Shown in pieces: positions 52,648-61,730 of a DNA stretch of 64,000 nt. Each line of letters opens with the position of its first letter. The stretch's first letter is position 1. Source of the DNA: Blautia_A aquisgranensis (GTDB lineage Bacteria; Bacillota; Clostridia; Lachnospirales; Lachnospiraceae); assembly GCF_040096615.1 (NCBI RefSeq), contig NZ_JBBMEJ010000004.1:62001-126000 (forward strand), read 5' to 3'. The notes beneath the pieces are model-generated. The model was not told the origin of the DNA and made no database searches. It worked only from the letters and a program-made list of their open reading frames with translations. The translations under genes were made by a program, and so were the position numbers.

Positions 52648-53499
52648 TTATTCTGCCTTTCCGTCGCATCCACAAACCTTCATACGAGCCTCAACCAGCT
52701 CTTTTACTGCCTGGATTGCTTTTTTTCCGTAAGCCTTCGGATCAATTGTGTTCTCGTTCTCTGCGAAAGTCTCTTTTACTGCCTTGGAGTATGCTGCACG
52801 AAGCTCTGTTGCGAAGTTTACCTTGCAGATACCACGTTTTACGCAGTCACTTACATCCTCATCACTAAGTCCTGATGCACCGTGAAGAACAAGTGGAATA
52901 TCAACAACCTCACGGATCTCACTTAAACGCTCCTTATCAAGAACCGGAGTTCCAACATAGAAGCCATGAGCAGTTCCGATAGCAACAGCCAGAGAAGTAA
53001 CACCTGTACGCTCTACGAATTCTTTTGCTTCCTGCGGATCTGTGTTGGTGTCTGCCTCAGCCTCAAGATCATCTTCCTTGCCGCCGACCTTGCCAAGCTC
53101 AGCCTCGCATGGAATATTCAGAGCTGCTGCTACATCTGCAACTCTCTTTGTCTCTCTAATATTATCCTCAAAATCCAGTTTGGAACCGTCGATCATAACA
53201 GATGTGTAACCTGCATGCATAGCCTGCATAGCCAGTTCAAAGCTGCTGCCGTGGTCAAGATGAAGGCATACCGGAACTGATGCCTTGGCTGCTTCTGCTG
53301 CAACGATCGCTGCATAAGTCTCAACAGTACCATATTTAATGGTAGACGGTGTTGTCTGGATCATGACCGGAGCCTTCAGCTCCTCAGCTGCCTGGATGAT
53401 TGCCTTTACCATCTCCATGTTCTCTGCGTTGAATGCTCCGACTGCGTATCCGCCCTTCTGTGCTTTTAACAGCATTTCTTTTGATGTAACCAGTGGCAT
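52648..53499 (-). CDS. Class II bisphosphate aldolase, GatY/KbaY-like
   Basis: 283 residues from ATG 53499, after AAGGAGGAAAAAGATT; the frame is open upstream across the operators, which is fortuitous. Zinc ligands: His in LHLDHGSSFE, His in GTAHGFYVG and His in VLHGASGL; catalytic Asp in LHLDH. The block TDPQEAKEFVERTGVTSLAV and the C-terminal MKVCG segment resemble tagatose-1,6-bisphosphate aldolases GatY/KbaY more than Bacillus FbaA, as I recall those sequences. Cleaves a ketose 1,6-bisphosphate to DHAP and glyceraldehyde 3-phosphate. First gene of the catabolic operon. Confidence 0.9.
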   Translation of the reverse strand: MPLVTSKEMLLKAQKGGYAVGAFNAENMEMVKAIIQAAEELKAPVMIQTTPSTIKYGTVETYAAIVAAEAAKASVPVCLHLDHGSSFELAMQAMHAGYTSVMIDGSKLDFEDNIRETKRVADVAAALNIPCEAELGKVGGKEDDLEAEADTNTDPQEAKEFVERTGVTSLAVAIGTAHGFYVGTPVLDKERLSEIREVVDIPLVLHGASGLSDEDVSDCVKRGICKVNFATELRAAYSKAVKETFAENENTIDPKAYGKKAIQAVKELVEARMKVCGCDGKAE

Positions 53500-53566
53500 A
53501 ATCTTTTTCCTCCTTGGAATTATTGTGTTTATTTTCCATATTTTTTCTTTAATTCGCGCAGAAACC

Positions 53567-53616
53567 GAAACGTTTCTGTTTGAGTTCATCATAACGCGCC
53601 GAAACGTTTCTGTCAA
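53567..53616 (-). promoter_or_regulatory. Operon promoter with two LacI-type operators
   Basis: On the reverse strand TTGACA (53616-53611) and TATGAT (53593-53588) are 17 bases apart. One GAAACGTTTC palindrome (53601-53610) fills the spacer directly after the -35. A second identical one (53567-53576) covers the start region. Their centres are 34 bases apart. A repressor bound here would block polymerase; the LacI gene of the operon is the likely binder, with CcpA as the alternative. Confidence 0.85.
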
Positions 53617-53652
53617 CCATAAAATTTTCATCATTTACAGGAAAATATTACC

Positions 53653-53681
53653 TTGAAAAGAAGAGAAAATACCGTTAGATT
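53653..53681 (+). promoter_or_regulatory. Promoter of the FucU-like gene
   Basis: TTGAAA (53653-53658), 17 bases, TAGATT (53676-53681). The leader contains the small inverted repeat GCCTG/CAGGC before the TAGGAGGATATGAACT ribosome binding site. Confidence 0.55.
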
Positions 53682-53775
53682 AGATTACAAGAGATACAAA
53701 GCCTGTTGCCGGGCAGGCAAGTCTGATACGACCGGCATTATGAGACAACCAATTTATCTTAGGAGGATATGAACT

Positions 53776-54222
53776 ATGTTAAAAGGAATTCCAGAAATCT
53801 TATCACCAGAATTACTGAAAGTATTATGTGAGATGGGTCACAGCGACCGTCTTGTTATCGCAGACGGTAACTTTCCTGTAGAATCCATGGGCAAGAATGC
53901 GATCACCATCCGCTGCGACGGACATGGCGTTCCTGAGATCCTTGATGCGATCCTGAAACTCTTCCCACTTGATACTTATGTAGAGCATCCGGTAAACCTG
54001 ATGGAAGTAATGCCTGGTGATGATGTGGAGACACCGATCTGGGATACATATAAAGAAATCGTTTCCAAACATGACGAGCGTGGCGGGAAAGCCATTGGAA
54101 ACATCGAGCGTTTCGCATTCTACGACGAAGCCAAGACAGCATACTGCATCATCTCCACAAGTGAAAAAGCTCTCTATGCAAACGTAATGCTTCAGAAGGG
54201 CGTTGTTATCAACAACGACTGA
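53776..54222 (+). CDS. fucU: RbsD/FucU-family sugar mutarotase
   Basis: 148 residues, normal for FucU. Interconverts alpha and beta anomers of fucose (or ribose pyranose/furanose forms in RbsD), helping isomerases or transporters. Conserved N-terminal MLKGIPEILSPELLKVLCEM and active-site region GHSDRLVIADGNFP with its His and Asp; the C-terminal Tyr-containing IISTSEKALYANVMLQKG is FucU-like. It is alone, divergent from the alditol operon, and followed by its own terminator. Its sugar partner could be the fucose-isomerase-family enzyme at 34.2 kb (inference). Confidence 0.9.
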   Translation: MLKGIPEILSPELLKVLCEMGHSDRLVIADGNFPVESMGKNAITIRCDGHGVPEILDAILKLFPLDTYVEHPVNLMEVMPGDDVETPIWDTYKEIVSKHDERGGKAIGNIERFAFYDEAKTAYCIISTSEKALYANVMLQKGVVINND

Positions 54223-54268
54223 TCGCCTTACGAAGCAGCCTGATATACATACACACATATTCAACCAG

Positions 54269-54322
54269 AAACTCCCGGTTTCAGTTCCTGTGATTTTTGA
54301 ACTGAGACCGGGAGTTTTTTTT
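54269..54322 (+). terminator. Bidirectional terminator after the FucU-like gene
   Basis: AAACTCCCGGTTTCAGTTC and GAACTGAGACCGGGAGTTT form an 18- to 19-base-pair stem with one mismatch, followed by eight T. Placed between two convergent genes. Confidence 0.9.
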
Positions 54323-54326
54323 ATTT

Positions 54327-57260
54327 TTATCGTTTTGCTGATTTTGCTGTATAGCTTCCACACAGAACCTTGCCGGTAGATATTTTTACACCAGCGCGCA
54401 CTGCATAATAATAGGTTATCCCTTTTTTCGCCGTTCTGTCCTCAAAGGATGAAGTCTTTCCGCCGGAAACGGTTGCTATTCTTTTCCAGGAAGCATTTTT
54501 TGTCTTACGGTATATCTGATAGCGGTCTGCATTTTTCTGAGTCTTCCAGTAAAGCTTCAGTCCTCTTGACGTTCTGGTAATTTTTGATATATTCTGCTTT
54601 GCCGGATATGACATTATATACGAACTGGCCGTATAACTGCTCAGAACTTTTTTTCCATCTACAAGGCGATATGCACGGACTGCATAAGCGTATGAAGTAA
54701 TTCCCTGAATATTGTAATCTTTATAACTGAGCGCTGTATTCTTTACTTCTTTTATGCTTTTCCAGCCTTGATTTTTTGTTTTTCGGTAAATCCGGTATCC
54801 ACTTGCTCCTGAAACTTTATTCCAGGAAATATAATTATACGGGCCACCTTTTGCTGCTGCTTTGGCTTTTACTTTGGTAAGCTCGATTTTGGCAGATGCC
54901 TTATCCGAATATTCTCCACGCGCTGTTATTTTTCCATTATACAGATAGGCAGCCCGAATCCGGTAGCTGTAGGTACTTCCTGTTTTTACTTTCGTATCCT
55001 GCCAGGTACGCACACTGGAACTGACTGTTGTCATCTTTGTTTCTTTTCCGTTATTCTCACGACGGTAAATTTCATAACGATTACATCCTGAAACCGCTGA
55101 CCATGTAATTTTTATTTTATTATAAGATTTCTCTGAAATTTTTACCCCTGATGTTTTTCTGAGTTTTACCGTAATCTTACAGGATGCCCTGATTCCTTTT
55201 GCATTATTACCGCAACAGTATATTGTTGCAGTTCCCGGATGTACTGCTGTGATCATACCGCCTGTGCTGACCTTCACTACATTATTATTTGAGCTTGACC
55301 AGCTGATTCCGGATGCTGTCATTTCCGATCTACTTGCAGCTGCCTTCAGCGTTCTTTTTTCTCCTGCATACAGATTCAGCGAAGTCGCCGATATATTCAT
55401 ATTTGCCGCAGTCTGAAGTGTTCTGGTATGTGCTTTGATACGCGGTGTTATAGCCGGGCCAAAATTCCTTGTATCTGACCATACATTTTCAGAACTGCCA
55501 CAAATAAAGCTCTTCCCACTCGGAACAGATGCCTCAAATTTGCACCATCCGTAATCAACACTGGCTTCCACATAATATTTCACGGTCTTACTTCCGGTAT
55601 TTGTCACAACAATCGAATATAAACTGTTCTGCTGTATCAGAACTTCCGGAATCTTAAAGGTTTGAATTCCTGCCATTGACTGTGTACATGACACCGGTCT
55701 TGCATAAGCTGGTGTTCCGCTTGTAGGATTACCGGCATCTCTCAGATTGGTATATACCTGTACAGAAAAAGAATTATTGGCAGTCGTAGACGCAAGTGTT
55801 ACCTCGCCCAGCTTTTCCGCCTTTCCCTTTCCTGCTGTAGCTTTAAAGACACTGGCAATCTTCTCCCCTGAATACAGGCTGATCGATGCAAGCCCCGAAG
55901 TTCCGTCATAAAAATAATTGTTTGCATACTCCGGCTTGTTTGTCGCAGCCACGGCCACAAGCTCACAGACGGATTTGTCCTCATAAGATATATAAAAATA
56001 GCCATTATTTCCCCAGTTTGTTCCCCAGCTGTTTTTGACGATCCATGCTCCGTTGGAAGTCACATTTGAAGCAGCCTGAAAATTCGCCGCCGAATAATTA
56101 TCATCCCATCCAACCACGGTAACTACATGATTTACACTCTTTGTACTTGTGGGATAAGAATATGCACCGGTACTGGCATTATAATATATATTCTGCGCGT
56201 TATACATCACACTGACAGAATGCCTAGAAGTCAGAAGCCTTTTCATGGCATTCACTGAATAATCCGAAAAATATGCATTTTTAAGATATGCAGCTGCATT
56301 ATACTCTTTTGATCTGCCCGGAATTACACCTGTTTTCTGTGTATGTGTCGCATCTGTAGCCAGTGGAACATTATTCTCCGTGGTCATTCCTGACCATGTA
56401 CTCAGAAACATGGAAGCCAGCAGATCATTTCCTCCTTCATGATAATCAACATTCCCATTGTCATCCGTTCCATAATGATGGTTTATATCACCTGCTGTAT
56501 TTCCCAGTGGATCATTACTTCTGTTCGCAAAAAAATATGCCAGATGTTCTTCCGACAGATCATATGCCCCGAGGTCCTGAGATAAAAGCGATGTTTCCAT
56601 GAGAGACGCCATTCCAAATGCCCAGCACATTCCATATGGCTCCTGATTTTTTACGGAAGTGACATAGCCCATGTCTGCTGCGTTATAATAAGAAGGATAG
56701 GAGGCAGCTCTTCCCATAGGAATCTCATCCGCATCATTACCAATCTCCACAGCGGTAGAATAAGAAGTCAGTGTATCAAACGGAGCAAGCTGTTCTTTCT
56801 CTTCCTCTTCAGTCAGCGGTCGTCCCTTAATATACTCAACTCCAGCTTCTTCCGATTCAGTTTCTCCGTCTCCAAACAGTTCTTCTTCCTGTAAATCTGT
56901 CAGTTCTTCCTGATCTTCCACTTCTGATACATCTGTGCTTTCAGGCGAAAGCTGTATTTCTGTGGAAGTATCCTGCGGATTCTCTGTTATTTCCTGTATA
57001 TCATCATCTGTATCAGAATCATCCATATTTTCATTCTCTTCTGTCCCATCATCCAGTAATGATTCAGAAACAGCTTCTTCTGACACATCACCATCATTGC
57101 CATTTTCGGACAGTTTCTGTACATAATCATCGTTCACATCTTCACTGAACACCTGTGCATCATCAAAATCAGCTGCCATAACTGAAATCTGGCTTCCTGC
57201 AACTGCCAGACTTATCATAAATGGAAGTATTTTCTTTCTGATCATCTGTAAACGCTTCAC
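54327..57260 (-). CDS. Secreted papain-like (C1) protease with lectin-like, BIG2 and Fn3-like modules
   Basis: 977 residues from GTG 57260, placed by GAGGAGGTTCGA. Order: signal peptide (to about 30), a strongly acidic Asp/Glu/Ser region to about 165, C1 catalytic domain about 190-440, a lectin-like beta domain to about 610, one BIG2 domain, then three repeats of Fn3-like type with the motif SGxRIYRKTKN. Catalytic residues: Gln in SVKNQEPYG, nucleophile Cys212 in MCWAFGMAS, His in VNHVVTVVGWDDN and Asn in IVKNSWGTNWGNNGY. All are intact. Substrate unknown; this architecture is known from clostridial surface or secreted proteases. It overlaps nothing and follows the SH3 protein gene by 32 bases. 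Confidence 0.93.
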   Translation of the reverse strand: MKRLQMIRKKILPFMISLAVAGSQISVMAADFDDAQVFSEDVNDDYVQKLSENGNDGDVSEEAVSESLLDDGTEENENMDDSDTDDDIQEITENPQDTSTEIQLSPESTDVSEVEDQEELTDLQEEELFGDGETESEEAGVEYIKGRPLTEEEEKEQLAPFDTLTSYSTAVEIGNDADEIPMGRAASYPSYYNAADMGYVTSVKNQEPYGMCWAFGMASLMETSLLSQDLGAYDLSEEHLAYFFANRSNDPLGNTAGDINHHYGTDDNGNVDYHEGGNDLLASMFLSTWSGMTTENNVPLATDATHTQKTGVIPGRSKEYNAAAYLKNAYFSDYSVNAMKRLLTSRHSVSVMYNAQNIYYNASTGAYSYPTSTKSVNHVVTVVGWDDNYSAANFQAASNVTSNGAWIVKNSWGTNWGNNGYFYISYEDKSVCELVAVAATNKPEYANNYFYDGTSGLASISLYSGEKIASVFKATAGKGKAEKLGEVTLASTTANNSFSVQVYTNLRDAGNPTSGTPAYARPVSCTQSMAGIQTFKIPEVLIQQNSLYSIVVTNTGSKTVKYYVEASVDYGWCKFEASVPSGKSFICGSSENVWSDTRNFGPAITPRIKAHTRTLQTAANMNISATSLNLYAGEKRTLKAAASRSEMTASGISWSSSNNNVVKVSTGGMITAVHPGTATIYCCGNNAKGIRASCKITVKLRKTSGVKISEKSYNKIKITWSAVSGCNRYEIYRRENNGKETKMTTVSSSVRTWQDTKVKTGSTYSYRIRAAYLYNGKITARGEYSDKASAKIELTKVKAKAAAKGGPYNYISWNKVSGASGYRIYRKTKNQGWKSIKEVKNTALSYKDYNIQGITSYAYAVRAYRLVDGKKVLSSYTASSYIMSYPAKQNISKITRTSRGLKLYWKTQKNADRYQIYRKTKNASWKRIATVSGGKTSSFEDRTAKKGITYYYAVRAGVKISTGKVLCGSYTAKSAKR

Positions 57261-57292
57261 TCGAACCTCCTCATGTTCCACTCTTTTATGTA

Positions 57293-57937
57293 TCACCTTT
57301 TTTTCAAATGATATCCCAAAATTCCGATTATTCCCAATACTGTTGCAGCTCCGATCCACAGAAACGGATTCTCATACCAGATATTATCCTGTTTAAAAGA
57401 CTTTGCCATAGTACCATTTACAGGTCTGGCCTCTTTCTGCGGGGAATCTTCTGAAGCATCATCTGCATCTGTCTTTTCCGCATTTGCTTTTTCTGTCTCT
57501 GATGTATCTTTTTCCTTCTCTGTAACCTGATTCTTATTAACCTTCTTTTCATTAATGTCCGGTTCAGCTCCGGTGCCAATATCTGCAGATACTGCATCTG
57601 CCTTCAGCTCCTCATCCTTCGAAGGCCGCAGTTCATCCAACGGAACATAGCCATGAATGCCATTATATTCTGTATATCCCCAGTTTTTCCCGTTTTTTTC
57701 CGTCTCACCTTCAATATGCAGAACTGTTCCATCTTCCACTGTCGCATTATTCAGTTTTTCACTCTTATTGCTGGTTTCCGGATAAATATCCACTCCGATT
57801 CCGCCGGAATCAACGGTCATATAATAGTCCGTACTGCTCTGCGGAAGTTCTGTTTTCTCTGAATGGTCTGCATAAACAGAAACCGTCAGACTCAATACAC
57901 AAATACCTGCAAGGATTACATTCCTGAATCTTTTCAT
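57293..57937 (-). CDS. Membrane-anchored SH3-domain protein
   Basis: 214 residues from ATG 57937, after AAAGGGAGGAATTTTCTA; the frame is open upstream without a site. Signal peptide (VILAGICVLSLTVSVYADHS), a bacterial SH3-like domain at about 40-105 (GIGVDIYPETSNKS, WGYTEYNGIHGYVPLDEL), a charged Lys/Glu/Asp linker, and a C-terminal helix (FLWIGAATVLGIIGILGYHL) with a KKR tail. SH3 domains of this kind bind cell-wall peptides. It starts a two-gene operon with the C1 protease and could tether or present it at the wall (inference). The leader carries a possible stem CGCCAG/CTGGCAGCG at about 57970-58005. Confidence 0.85.
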   Translation of the reverse strand: MKRFRNVILAGICVLSLTVSVYADHSEKTELPQSSTDYYMTVDSGGIGVDIYPETSNKSEKLNNATVEDGTVLHIEGETEKNGKNWGYTEYNGIHGYVPLDELRPSKDEELKADAVSADIGTGAEPDINEKKVNKNQVTEKEKDTSETEKANAEKTDADDASEDSPQKEARPVNGTMAKSFKQDNIWYENPFLWIGAATVLGIIGILGYHLKKR

Positions 57938-58108
57938 TAGAAAATTCCTCCCTTTAAAACCATCATAAATATAACGCTGCCAGCCGGTAACACATTCACC
58001 TGGCGTCCACGATTCATATACACAAAATCCCCTTATACTTCTTCTGCCCGAAATATAAGAGGATCTTATCATTTGTTATATTGATCAGGTTATGTATCCG
58101 CGAATGAG

Positions 58109-59224
58109 CTATGCCAGCTCTTTCTCACACATATCCAACGCAGAAGCGATCACTGCATCCATGTCATAGTATTTATACTCACCAAGACGTCCTCCAAAGA
58201 TTACCTTCGACTCTTTCTCTGCAAGTTCCTTATACTGTGCATAAAGCTGTCCGTTCTTCTCATCATTAACCGGATAGTACGGCTCATCTCCCGGTTTCCA
58301 TTCAGAGCTGTATTCACGGCTGATCACCGTCTTCGGAAGATCATTGCCTTCCTCATCCTTGCCAAACTCAAACCATTTATGCTCAATGATACGTGTCCAG
58401 GGTGTCTCCACATCTGTATAATTTACAGCTGCATTTCCCTGGAAATTCGGCTTATCCAGAGTCTCATTCTCAAAACGTACTGAACGATACTCAAGAGTTC
58501 CAAGCTTGTAATCAAAATATGCATCAATAGCGCCTGTATAGATTACTTTCTCAGCCAGTGCATCATACTCTTCTTTCTTTGAAAGATAATTCTCATTCAG
58601 ATGAACCTCAATGCCTTCCAGCAGATTGGCAACCATCTTTGTATAACCACCAACCGGAATTCCCTGATAAAGAGCATTGAAATAGTTATTATCAAAAGTC
58701 AGACGCACCGGAAGTCTCTTGATAATAAAGGACGGAAGCTCTGTGCACGGACGTCCCCACTGCTTCTCTGTATATCCTTTGATCAGCTTCTCATAAATAT
58801 CTGTACCAACAAGGCTGATTGCCTGCTCTTCAAGATTTTTCGGCTCTGTGATTCCGGCTTCCTTACGCTGTTCCTCGATCTTAGCCGCAGCTTCTCCAGG
58901 AGTTACAACACCCCACATTTTATTAAAAGTATACATATTAAACGGAAGGCTGTACAGTTCTCCATGATAGTTTGCAACCGGGCTGTTGGTAAAACGGTTG
59001 AACTCTGCAAACTGTGTGATATAGTTCCATACTTTCTTATTATTTGTATGGAAAATATGGGCACCATATTTATGTACATTGATTCCCTCAACCTTTTCTG
59101 TGTACACATTTCCCGCAATATTCGGGCGTTTGTCGATCACAAGAACTGATTTGCCCGCTTTCTTTGCCTCATGGGCAAATACAGCACCATAGAGACCAGC
59201 GCCTACGATAAGATAATCGTACAT
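58109..59224 (-). CDS. glf: UDP-galactopyranose mutase
   Basis: 371 residues. FAD enzyme converting UDP-galactopyranose to UDP-galactofuranose. FAD-binding IVGAGLYGAVFAHEAKKAGK, VHKYGAHIFHTNN (the mobile-loop His region), GYTEKQWGRPC, RLPVRLTFDNNYFN and ISREYSSEWKPGDEPYYP are hallmarks. Separate promoter below, downstream of the flippase gene. It indicates galactofuranose in the surface polysaccharide. Confidence 0.97.
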   Translation of the reverse strand: MYDYLIVGAGLYGAVFAHEAKKAGKSVLVIDKRPNIAGNVYTEKVEGINVHKYGAHIFHTNNKKVWNYITQFAEFNRFTNSPVANYHGELYSLPFNMYTFNKMWGVVTPGEAAAKIEEQRKEAGITEPKNLEEQAISLVGTDIYEKLIKGYTEKQWGRPCTELPSFIIKRLPVRLTFDNNYFNALYQGIPVGGYTKMVANLLEGIEVHLNENYLSKKEEYDALAEKVIYTGAIDAYFDYKLGTLEYRSVRFENETLDKPNFQGNAAVNYTDVETPWTRIIEHKWFEFGKDEEGNDLPKTVISREYSSEWKPGDEPYYPVNDEKNGQLYAQYKELAEKESKVIFGGRLGEYKYYDMDAVIASALDMCEKELA

Positions 59225-59256
59225 TTTGTTTTTTCTCCTTATTACTTGATGATGCT

Positions 59257-59286
59257 ATTCTAACACCTAATCCTCTCATCTGACAA
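59257..59286 (-). promoter_or_regulatory. Promoter of glf
   Basis: TTGTCA (59286-59281), 18 bases, TAGAAT (59262-59257). AAGGAGAAAAAACAAA precedes the ATG. Confidence 0.6.
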
Positions 59287-59322
59287 GGGTTCTGAATATT
59301 TTTCTGCAAAACCGTAACATTT

Positions 59323-60792
59323 TCACAGCTGATTATTTTTTAAAAATCGTTTCTTTGCTGTCTTTATCATTCTCAGAACTACTTCATTTTGCGTTTTTAC
59401 AAAATACCACAGACAGAGACCCAAATATAAACCTCCACCCAGTACAACCTGCAGAAGAAGTGCTTCTATTCCTGATTTAAAGATAATTTTTATTCCGATT
59501 ATAACCGCAAACATCAGAATTCCAAATGGAATAAACGGCACTGACACTGATAAGAATTTCCTGATCGGCAGTTCTTTTCTGACAACTATCACCTGCCAGA
59601 TACAAACGATCATTTCCGCTGCTATCGTACCAATCATTGCGCCAAATGCACCTATTTGCGGAATCAGTAAACCATTGATACATAAATTAACAACTGCACC
59701 TGCAATTACCGATGTAATATATTCTCTGTCTTTTGATGTAGGAATCAGATACTGGGTTCTTATAACATTTGCAAAGGAAATAAACGGAATTGTAAGTGCC
59801 AATCCCATAATCAGCTGACCGGAAACTGTAAATTCTTTTCCCCAGAAAAAAGGAGCAAATACTGTTCCTACACCAGCCAGTCCAAATGTAAATGCTGTTG
59901 CCAGACACATAACAAATTCCATTGAAAGCGTCATATAACGTTCCGCCGAATTATGATTCGAAGATGCTGTCAGATTAGACATTTTAGGCAGCATAACTGT
60001 TCCAAACGAGGTAATGACTGTCATTGGTATGTTTATAACTTTTTCTGCATTTTCGTAATATCCTAATTCTGTTTTACTGCTGAATGCACCGATCATTATC
60101 TTATCCATATATTTATACATACTTACGGCTATTGCCGGAATAAATAAGATTGTCAACGGTTTCATATGCTTCTTCATACTCGCCCAGTCCGGTCGTACAA
60201 ATTCCACATATCGCCTCAACGGAACCCACAATGCGATCTGGCTGATCAGGTTTCCCAGTGCCATTATCAGGCAGTATTTCCATAAATCATCTGCTGATCG
60301 TACAAATACAAACACACAGATAACGTTAATAATTTTTATGATCGTATTTCTTGTTACGATCATCTTAAAACGTTCAATTCCAAAGTAAAACCAGCTGATA
60401 TCCAATAATCCGCTTAATACATATAAAGTCTGAATTTCAGCATATATTCTTACCTGTTTTAATGAAATAATATATCCAATATAAGCTAATACACAAACTA
60501 TGGAGATCAGGATATGGAGAGTTGCAATATTAACAAATGTCTTATTTAATTTTGCAGAATCATCCCTGGCCTTTGCAATCTCCCTATTTCCATAGTTCTT
60601 AATGCCTAATAATGAAAACAGCACAAAATAATACGCCACTGAATATGAATATGAATATGTTCCCAGTCCCTCTGCTCCGATTACTCGTGCAATATATGGC
60701 GATGTAACAAACGGAAGGATCAGAACGAGAACTTCATATATCATCTGATATGCAAAATTTTTCTTTACGCTGCTAGTTTTCTGTGTTTTCAT
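59323..60792 (-). CDS. Polysaccharide flippase (Wzx-like)
   Basis: 489 residues, twelve to fourteen hydrophobic helices. N-terminal KKNFAYQMIYEVLVLILPFV and TSPYIARVIGAEGLGTYSYS are typical of the RfbX/Wzx polysaccharide biosynthesis family. Moves lipid-linked repeat units across the membrane. It starts 12 bases after the glycosyltransferase gene. Confidence 0.93.
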   Translation of the reverse strand: MKTQKTSSVKKNFAYQMIYEVLVLILPFVTSPYIARVIGAEGLGTYSYSYSVAYYFVLFSLLGIKNYGNREIAKARDDSAKLNKTFVNIATLHILISIVCVLAYIGYIISLKQVRIYAEIQTLYVLSGLLDISWFYFGIERFKMIVTRNTIIKIINVICVFVFVRSADDLWKYCLIMALGNLISQIALWVPLRRYVEFVRPDWASMKKHMKPLTILFIPAIAVSMYKYMDKIMIGAFSSKTELGYYENAEKVINIPMTVITSFGTVMLPKMSNLTASSNHNSAERYMTLSMEFVMCLATAFTFGLAGVGTVFAPFFWGKEFTVSGQLIMGLALTIPFISFANVIRTQYLIPTSKDREYITSVIAGAVVNLCINGLLIPQIGAFGAMIGTIAAEMIVCIWQVIVVRKELPIRKFLSVSVPFIPFGILMFAVIIGIKIIFKSGIEALLLQVVLGGGLYLGLCLWYFVKTQNEVVLRMIKTAKKRFLKNNQL

Positions 60793-60804
60793 CTTTTTAT
60801 CCTC

Positions 60805-61686
60805 TTATTGCATCCTGCCGTTTCTTTTCACCTGACAAAGTATCAGTTTAATTAATGTTTTTAATTTTTTCTGTTTCTTCAGGCTTTTTTTATAAAACGG
60901 AATGGCTTTTTTTGCATCTGTTTTGAAAAATTCATCCCCCATTTGTTTCAGAAAAAAGGCATTCAGAGAATTATCTTTGGAAATAATATTCAAATACTTG
61001 TTATACAATACACTAAGTGCATCATACCTTGACGTTTTTCTTGAAATACTGTTTTCCTGAACTTCCGCAACAACCAACGATTCTTTAAGATATCCCATCT
61101 TAAGTATTTCCGCTGCACGGATTGCAAAATCCCAATCCTGATATTTTTTTATTTTTTCATCAAAGCGCACTTTATTAAATGCTTCTTTTTTTATCAGAAT
61201 ACACTGGGTGCTGACACAGTTTTCTTTTAATATCTGTTTCTGCTTATCCCCATTTTCATCAAAGGTATATAATGGAAAATACCATTCTTTGTTTTTAAAA
61301 TGATTGATTCTTTTCATTCCACAGAAAACCATATCATATTTTCCGTTTTCCATGAACTGTAATTGTCTGTCCAATTTTTCAGGCATCCATATATCATCAC
61401 TGTCCTGGAATGCAATATATGATCCCTCTGCACTGTCTGCACCCTTGTTTCTGGCATAACAGGCACCTCTGTTTTTTTCCAGCCGGATACATTTTCTTAC
61501 TCTTGTGTCTTCATAGGCATCAACTACATCTGCGGTTTTGTCTGTTGAACAGTCGTCTACAACTATAACCTCAATATTGCTGTATGTCTGAGCCAAAACA
61601 CTGTCTATACACTTTTTTATAATATCTTCTCTGTTATATGCCGGAATTACAACAGAAATCATTTCATTCATTTTTTTCTGCTCCAT
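60805..61686 (-). CDS. Family 2 glycosyltransferase
   Basis: 293 residues. GT-A fold: ISVVIPAYNREDIIKKCIDS, VIVVDDCSTDKTADV, and the metal-binding FQDSDDIWMPEKL. The family 2 fold spans about 1-200; the C-terminal tail is basic. ATG 61686 is used; an ATG five codons later (MNEMISVV) has GGAG before it and is equally possible. Adds a sugar to the polysaccharide unit; donor unknown. Confidence 0.9.
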   Translation of the reverse strand: MEQKKMNEMISVVIPAYNREDIIKKCIDSVLAQTYSNIEVIVVDDCSTDKTADVVDAYEDTRVRKCIRLEKNRGACYARNKGADSAEGSYIAFQDSDDIWMPEKLDRQLQFMENGKYDMVFCGMKRINHFKNKEWYFPLYTFDENGDKQKQILKENCVSTQCILIKKEAFNKVRFDEKIKKYQDWDFAIRAAEILKMGYLKESLVVAEVQENSISRKTSRYDALSVLYNKYLNIISKDNSLNAFFLKQMGDEFFKTDAKKAIPFYKKSLKKQKKLKTLIKLILCQVKRNGRMQ

Positions 61687-61730
61687 TATCTTTCTGCTCT
61701 CTGCATCGAATAATCTTTTTTAATCTTGTA

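Noticed and set aside
53700..53735. GCCTGTTGCCGGGCAGGC inverted repeat as a terminator
   Set aside because: No T run follows, and it lies in the leader of the FucU-like gene downstream of its promoter.
57965..58010. Possible riboswitch in the leader of the SH3 protein gene
   Set aside because: A CCAG/CTGG stem is present but none of the conserved elements of the known riboswitches (cobalamin, c-di-GMP) could be matched.
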